Positions 5,534-8,121 of a stretch of DNA of 8,121 nucleotides are shown here, one piece after another (the stretch's first letter is position 1; each line of letters starts with the position of its first letter). The position numbers and the translations under genes were made by a program. Below the pieces are notes generated by a model. That model did not search any database, was not told the DNA's origin, and worked only from the letters and a program-made list of their open reading frames with translations. Source of the stretch: an uncultured Clostridia bacterium (lineage in GTDB: Bacteria; Bacillota; Clostridia; Christensenellales; Borkfalkiaceae); assembly GCA_934254755.1 (NCBI GenBank), contig CAKQMM010000040.1:1-8121 (forward strand), in the 5' to 3' direction.

Positions 5534-5577
5534 GCAATGGCGCGGCGTACGAAAAAAAACATAAAATAAACCAATAT

Positions 5578-5616
5578 TTACATTTAACTTTTTATTATTT
5601 TGCGTTACAATAAACT
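5578..5616. promoter_or_regulatory. Candidate AraC binding repeats TTACA-N3-AACT
   Basis: TTACATTTAACT (5578-5589) recurs as TTACAATAAACT (5605-5616), 10 of 12 bases identical, same orientation, 27 bp apart. The upstream copy covers the likely -35 region and the downstream copy overlaps the -10 of the GH109 operon. AraC proteins usually bind direct repeats, but the region is A/T-rich and the match may be chance. Confidence 0.35.
5584..5611 (+). promoter_or_regulatory. Probable promoter of the GH109-kinase operon
   Basis: TACAAT (5606-5611) is a good -10; the best -35 is TTAACT (5584-5589) with a 16-nt spacer. The weak -35 fits a promoter that needs an activator such as the divergent AraC protein. 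A start near 5618 would place a small GCCGA/TCGGC hairpin (5619-5634) at the very 5' end of the mRNA. Confidence 0.5.
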
Positions 5617-5668
5617 CAGCCGATAAAATTCGGCGTTTTACGAAGTGCGAAAGCGCAAAGGAGAATTT

Positions 5669-6895
5669 ATGAAAGAAATTAAGTTCGGCTTAGCGGGCTG
5701 CGGCGGTCGCGGCAGAGGTTTAACCAGAGATATTTTGTGTAAACTCGAAGGGGTGACGGTAGCCGCCGTTTGCGACCCGTATCTTGACAAAGCGGAAGCA
5801 GCCGCAAAAGAAGTCTTTGAGAAGAAAGGCTACGAGCCGAAGGTTTACACCGACCATAAAAAAATGCTTGACGAAGCGGGGCTTGACGCGGTACTCGTCG
5901 CGACGGCGTGGGAGTATCACGCGGAAGTCGCGATAGACGCAATGGAAAGACATATTGCCGTTGCGCTCGAAGTAGGCGGCGCATATAACGAAGAAGAGTG
6001 CAAAAAGCTCGTCGAAACGTACGAAAAAACCAAAACCCCCGTTATGCTTATGGAAAACTGCTGCTTTAACCGCGACGAACTTTTGGCAACCAACCTTGCA
6101 CGCAAAGGGTTCTTCGGCAACGTCGTTTACTGCCACGGCGCGTATCGCCACGATTTGCGGCACGAAATTTCTTACGGCGACATTAACAGGCACTATCGTT
6201 TGCGCAACTATACGAACCGCAACTGCGAAAACTATCCCACGCACGAACTCGGCCCCATAGCAAAACTTTTGAATATAAACCGCGGCAACAGAATGGTTTC
6301 GCTCGTTTCGATGGCGTCGAAAAGTTTAGGGCTTCACGAATACGTGCAGGACAAAAAAGAACTCGAATATCTTAAAGACCGCGAGTTTAAACAGGGCGAT
6401 ATCGTCGAAACGCTTATAAAGTGCGAAAACGGCGAACTCATTTCCCTTAAACTCGACACCACCCTGCCCTATTTTTACTCTCGCGAATTTACCGTCCGCG
6501 GCACGAAAGGTCTTTACAATCAGGACAACAACATGGTTCTTTTGGACGGCAAGATAGGCGAATATTTCGAGACGAAAAACGGCATGAAAGAGTACTGGAA
6601 CAACGCCGCCGATTATGACGAATATCTGCCCGACTTCTGGCGCGGCATAACGCAGGAAATTTTGGACGCGGGTCACGGCGGAATGGACTATTTTGAATTC
6701 GTCGCGTTCGTAAACGCTTTAAGAAACGGCGAAGAAATGCCCATCGACGTTTACGACGCCGCCGCCTGGATGAGCATAACCTACCTCAGCGAAAAGTCGA
6801 TCGCTCTCGGCGGCGCGCCCGTTGAAATACCCGACTTTACCCACGGCTTATATAAGACGAGAAAGCCGCAAGACGTAGTAAAATTCGATAAATAA
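5669..6895 (+). CDS. Gfo/Idh/MocA protein, GH109 alpha-N-acetylgalactosaminidase-like
   Basis: A 408-residue protein with an N-terminal Rossmann domain (GLAGCGGRGRG at 7-17 for NAD, CDPY at 35-38, VATAWEYHAEVAIDAM 77-92) and a C-terminal catalytic domain. The second half matches GH109 rather than a plain dehydrogenase: MENCCFNRDELL (128-139), GAYRHDLRHE (157-166), YGDINRHYRLRNYTNRN (169-185), YPTHELGPIAKLLNINRGN (189-207), GHGGMDYF (335-342), and VYDAAAWMSI followed by VEIPDFTHGLY (361-395). GH109 enzymes use tightly bound NAD to oxidise, eliminate, hydrate and reduce, freeing alpha-linked GalNAc. Tyr189 and His192 match their active-site pair. Many GH109 proteins are exported; this one has no signal peptide and should be cytoplasmic. 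AAAGGAG (5657-5663) lies 5 nt before the ATG; an upstream GTG at 5645 is rejected. It is followed 13 nt later by the kinase. Substrate could be another glycoside. Confidence 0.85.
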   Translation: MKEIKFGLAGCGGRGRGLTRDILCKLEGVTVAAVCDPYLDKAEAAAKEVFEKKGYEPKVYTDHKKMLDEAGLDAVLVATAWEYHAEVAIDAMERHIAVALEVGGAYNEEECKKLVETYEKTKTPVMLMENCCFNRDELLATNLARKGFFGNVVYCHGAYRHDLRHEISYGDINRHYRLRNYTNRNCENYPTHELGPIAKLLNINRGNRMVSLVSMASKSLGLHEYVQDKKELEYLKDREFKQGDIVETLIKCENGELISLKLDTTLPYFYSREFTVRGTKGLYNQDNNMVLLDGKIGEYFETKNGMKEYWNNAADYDEYLPDFWRGITQEILDAGHGGMDYFEFVAFVNALRNGEEMPIDVYDAAAWMSITYLSEKSIALGGAPVEIPDFTHGLYKTRKPQDVVKFDK

Positions 6896-6908
6896 TAAGG
6901 ATAAAATT

Positions 6909-8003
6909 ATGAAAGAAAATTTGGTAAGCGCGTTGGCTCACTTTAAAATCGACGGAAAACTTATATCGGTCGAACCGTACGGCGAAGGACACATTAACGA
7001 AACGTACTTAGCGGTTTACGACGCGGGCGGCGAACAAAAGAGATATATTCTTCAAAAAATAAACTCTAACCTTTTTAACCCCGTCGAAAAACTTATGGAA
7101 AACATAAGCGGCGTAACAAACTTTTTGCGCGAAAAAATAATCGCGCGCGGCGGCGACGCGGATAGAGAGTGTTTAACTCTCGTTCTGACCTTTAACGGAG
7201 CGACTTTTTACAAGTCCGAAGCGGGCGAATATTTCAGGGTTTATAAGTTCATCGAACACACGGTGTGCCTTCAAAAAATCGAAAAGCCCGAACATTTTTA
7301 TAACAGCGCGGTAGCCTTCGGCGAATTCATGAACGAACTCAGCGAGTACGACGCGAGCAAAATTTACGAAATTTTGCCGAACTTCCACAACACCCCCAAG
7401 CGGTATAACGACTTTTTGGCGGCGGTAGATAAAGACGAGTTTAACCGTGCAAAAGACTGCGAAAAAGAAATTGAATTTTTTAAGTCGCATGAAACTTTGT
7501 ACCCCGCTATAACTAACCTTTTAAACAGCGGCAAAATTCCTTTAAGGGTCACCCATAACGACACGAAGCTCAACAACGTTCTGCTTGACGATAAAAGCGG
7601 CAAACCCGTTGCGGTTATTGACCTCGATACGATTATGCCGGGGAGCTTGCTTTACGATTTTGGCGACAGTATTCGCTTCGGTTGCAACTCCGCCCTTGAA
7701 GACGAGCCCGATTTAAGCAAAGTTTACTTCCGCGAAGATTTATATAAGGTGTACGTTGACGGCTACATGTCTAAGGTCAGCGCGAGCATAACTGAAACGG
7801 AGAAAGAAAACCTTCCGATCGGCGCGATACTTATGACGATGGAATGCGGCATGCGCTTTTTAGCAGACTATTTAAGCGGCGACGTGTACTTTAAAACCCA
7901 TCGTGACGGACAAAACCTTGACCGCGCCCGCACGCAGATAAAGCTTGCAAGCGATATGCTTAAAAAACTTGACGAACTTAAAAAATACGCACTTAGCAAA
8001 TAA
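6909..8003 (+). CDS. Phosphotransferase, N-acetylhexosamine 1-kinase-like (NahK)
   Basis: A 364-residue kinase of the aminoglycoside/choline phosphotransferase fold. The N-lobe has the nucleotide loop YGEGHINETYLA (24-35) and the strand RYILQKIN with its lysine (45-52), then NPVEKLMENISGVTNFL (57-73). The C-lobe has the catalytic loop THNDTKLNNVLLD (215-227) with base Asp218 and Asn223, and the metal site VIDLDTIMPGSLLYDFGDSIR (begins at 236) with Asp238/Asp240. EDEPDLSKVYF (264-274) follows. These segments closely recall bifidobacterial NahK, which makes GalNAc-1-phosphate or GlcNAc-1-phosphate; antibiotic resistance is unlikely. AAGGA (6897-6901) lies 7 nt before the ATG. It is co-transcribed with the GH109-like gene, so it most likely traps the sugar that enzyme frees. 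No sugar-1-phosphate nucleotidyltransferase or epimerase is in the window. Substrate not proven. Confidence 0.85.
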   Translation: MKENLVSALAHFKIDGKLISVEPYGEGHINETYLAVYDAGGEQKRYILQKINSNLFNPVEKLMENISGVTNFLREKIIARGGDADRECLTLVLTFNGATFYKSEAGEYFRVYKFIEHTVCLQKIEKPEHFYNSAVAFGEFMNELSEYDASKIYEILPNFHNTPKRYNDFLAAVDKDEFNRAKDCEKEIEFFKSHETLYPAITNLLNSGKIPLRVTHNDTKLNNVLLDDKSGKPVAVIDLDTIMPGSLLYDFGDSIRFGCNSALEDEPDLSKVYFREDLYKVYVDGYMSKVSASITETEKENLPIGAILMTMECGMRFLADYLSGDVYFKTHRDGQNLDRARTQIKLASDMLKKLDELKKYALSK

Positions 8004-8022
8004 AATAATTGCGATCTTATTT

Positions 8023-8041
8023 AAAAAACCCCGCCCCGCCG
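8023..8041 (+). terminator. Half of a terminator hairpin, apparently interrupted
   Basis: AAAAAACCCCGCC (8023-8035), 19 nt after the kinase stop, has the form of the left arm of an A-rich/GC-rich terminator like those elsewhere in this window. The matching GGCGGGGTTTTTT arm is missing; the end of an IS3-family element begins a few bases later instead. This is an inference from one arm only. Confidence 0.35.
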
Positions 8042-8044
8042 TTT

Positions 8045-8121
8045 TGAAGTGACCCCAAAAGTTTAGACAAAATTAAATATTAAATGTTTTGTGAGTGAGT
8101 TCGGTATTGCACCGGACTCAT
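8045..8121 (-). mobile_element. IS3-family insertion sequence, right end (partial)
   Basis: The sequence from TGAAGTGACCCCAAAAG (starting at 8045) to about 8070 has the form of an IS3-family terminal inverted repeat: it begins with TG and carries the TGACCCC-AAAAGTTTAGAC core. The end of a transposase frame on the minus strand stops 35 bp inside it, the usual spacing for the right end of these elements. The rest of the element and its target duplication lie beyond the window. The exact outer base is uncertain by a few positions. Confidence 0.7.
8080..8121 (-). CDS. IS3-family transposase OrfB, C-terminal 13 codons (partial)
   Basis: The minus strand reads MSPVQYRTHSQNI then TAA (8082-8080), with the frame open to the window edge. 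MSPVQYR is the typical C-terminal motif of the integrase-core OrfB of IS3-family elements, where the catalytic DDE domain lies upstream (not visible here). The first Met in this stretch is internal to OrfB, not a start codon. Such proteins are usually made by -1 frameshifting from OrfA. Whether the copy is intact cannot be seen. Confidence 0.7.
   Translation of the reverse strand: MSPVQYRTHSQNI

Noticed and set aside
5640..5670. GTG start at 5645 for the GH109-like gene, and a catabolite-repression site at TGCGAAAGCGCA
   Set aside because: The GTG has no ribosome site, whereas the ATG at 5669 has AAAGGAG. The sequence lacks the TGNAANCGNTNNCA spacing.
5720..6244. 174-codon minus-strand frame opposite the GH109-like gene
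   Set aside because: Val/Phe-rich antisense shadow; the plus strand has clear family motifs and a ribosome site.
6326..6676. Minus-strand 116-codon frame; likewise 7173-7490 and 7364-7603
   Set aside because: All lie opposite well-supported genes and lack ribosome sites or recognisable domains.
6909..8003. Antibiotic resistance (aminoglycoside phosphotransferase)
   Set aside because: The fold is shared, but the ILQKIN, THNDTKLNNV and VIDLDTIMPGS segments and operon context match sugar 1-kinases.

Overview
The window looks like a chromosomal piece from a gut-type, uncultured member of the Clostridia (Bacillota). The basis is strong AAGGAG ribosome sites, sigma-A promoters of the TTGACA-17-TATAAT type, compact Rho-independent terminators, a DegV/FakB protein, and sugar genes led by an AraC regulator. 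The lineage is inferred from style only; there is no rRNA or marker gene.

Layout. (1) 1-133: a large imperfect palindrome centred on base 65, just downstream of the first gene. (2) 131-1127: a small XRE-type repressor (minus) diverges from a small lipoprotein (plus). The lipoprotein promoter has a consensus-like -35/-10 and is bracketed by two copies of an AACTCA/TGAGTT palindrome 43 bp apart, so the pair reads as a self-contained regulator-target module ending in a 15-bp terminator. (3) 1128-1551: gene-free and filled with repeat fragments, including a 35-bp direct repeat at a 53-bp offset. (4) 1552-3233: a minus-strand operon, degV (fatty-acid-binding) then an OGG1-type 8-oxoguanine DNA glycosylase, joined by a TAATG overlap and ended by a terminator. 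(5) 3370-4602: an MFS transporter divergent from degV, convergent with the next gene across a bidirectional terminator. (6) 4647-8003: an AraC regulator (minus), apparently leaderless, diverges from a two-gene operon: a cytoplasmic Gfo/Idh/MocA protein with GH109 (NAD-dependent alpha-N-acetylgalactosaminidase) signatures and an N-acetylhexosamine 1-kinase-like phosphotransferase. (7) 8045-8121: the end of an IS3-family element, with terminal repeat and the last 13 codons of its transposase OrfB, running off the right edge.

How the genes may work together. The most coherent reading is a small intracellular amino-sugar pathway. A sugar-type MFS permease could import a short GalNAc-containing glycoside, the GH109-like enzyme would release the N-acetylhexosamine by NAD-dependent redox hydrolysis, and the NahK-like kinase would trap it as the 1-phosphate, with the divergent AraC protein sensing the sugar. 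The enzyme-kinase pairing is seen directly; the substrate and the MFS link are inference. The XRE-lipoprotein pair and the degV-glycosylase operon appear to be separate functional units.
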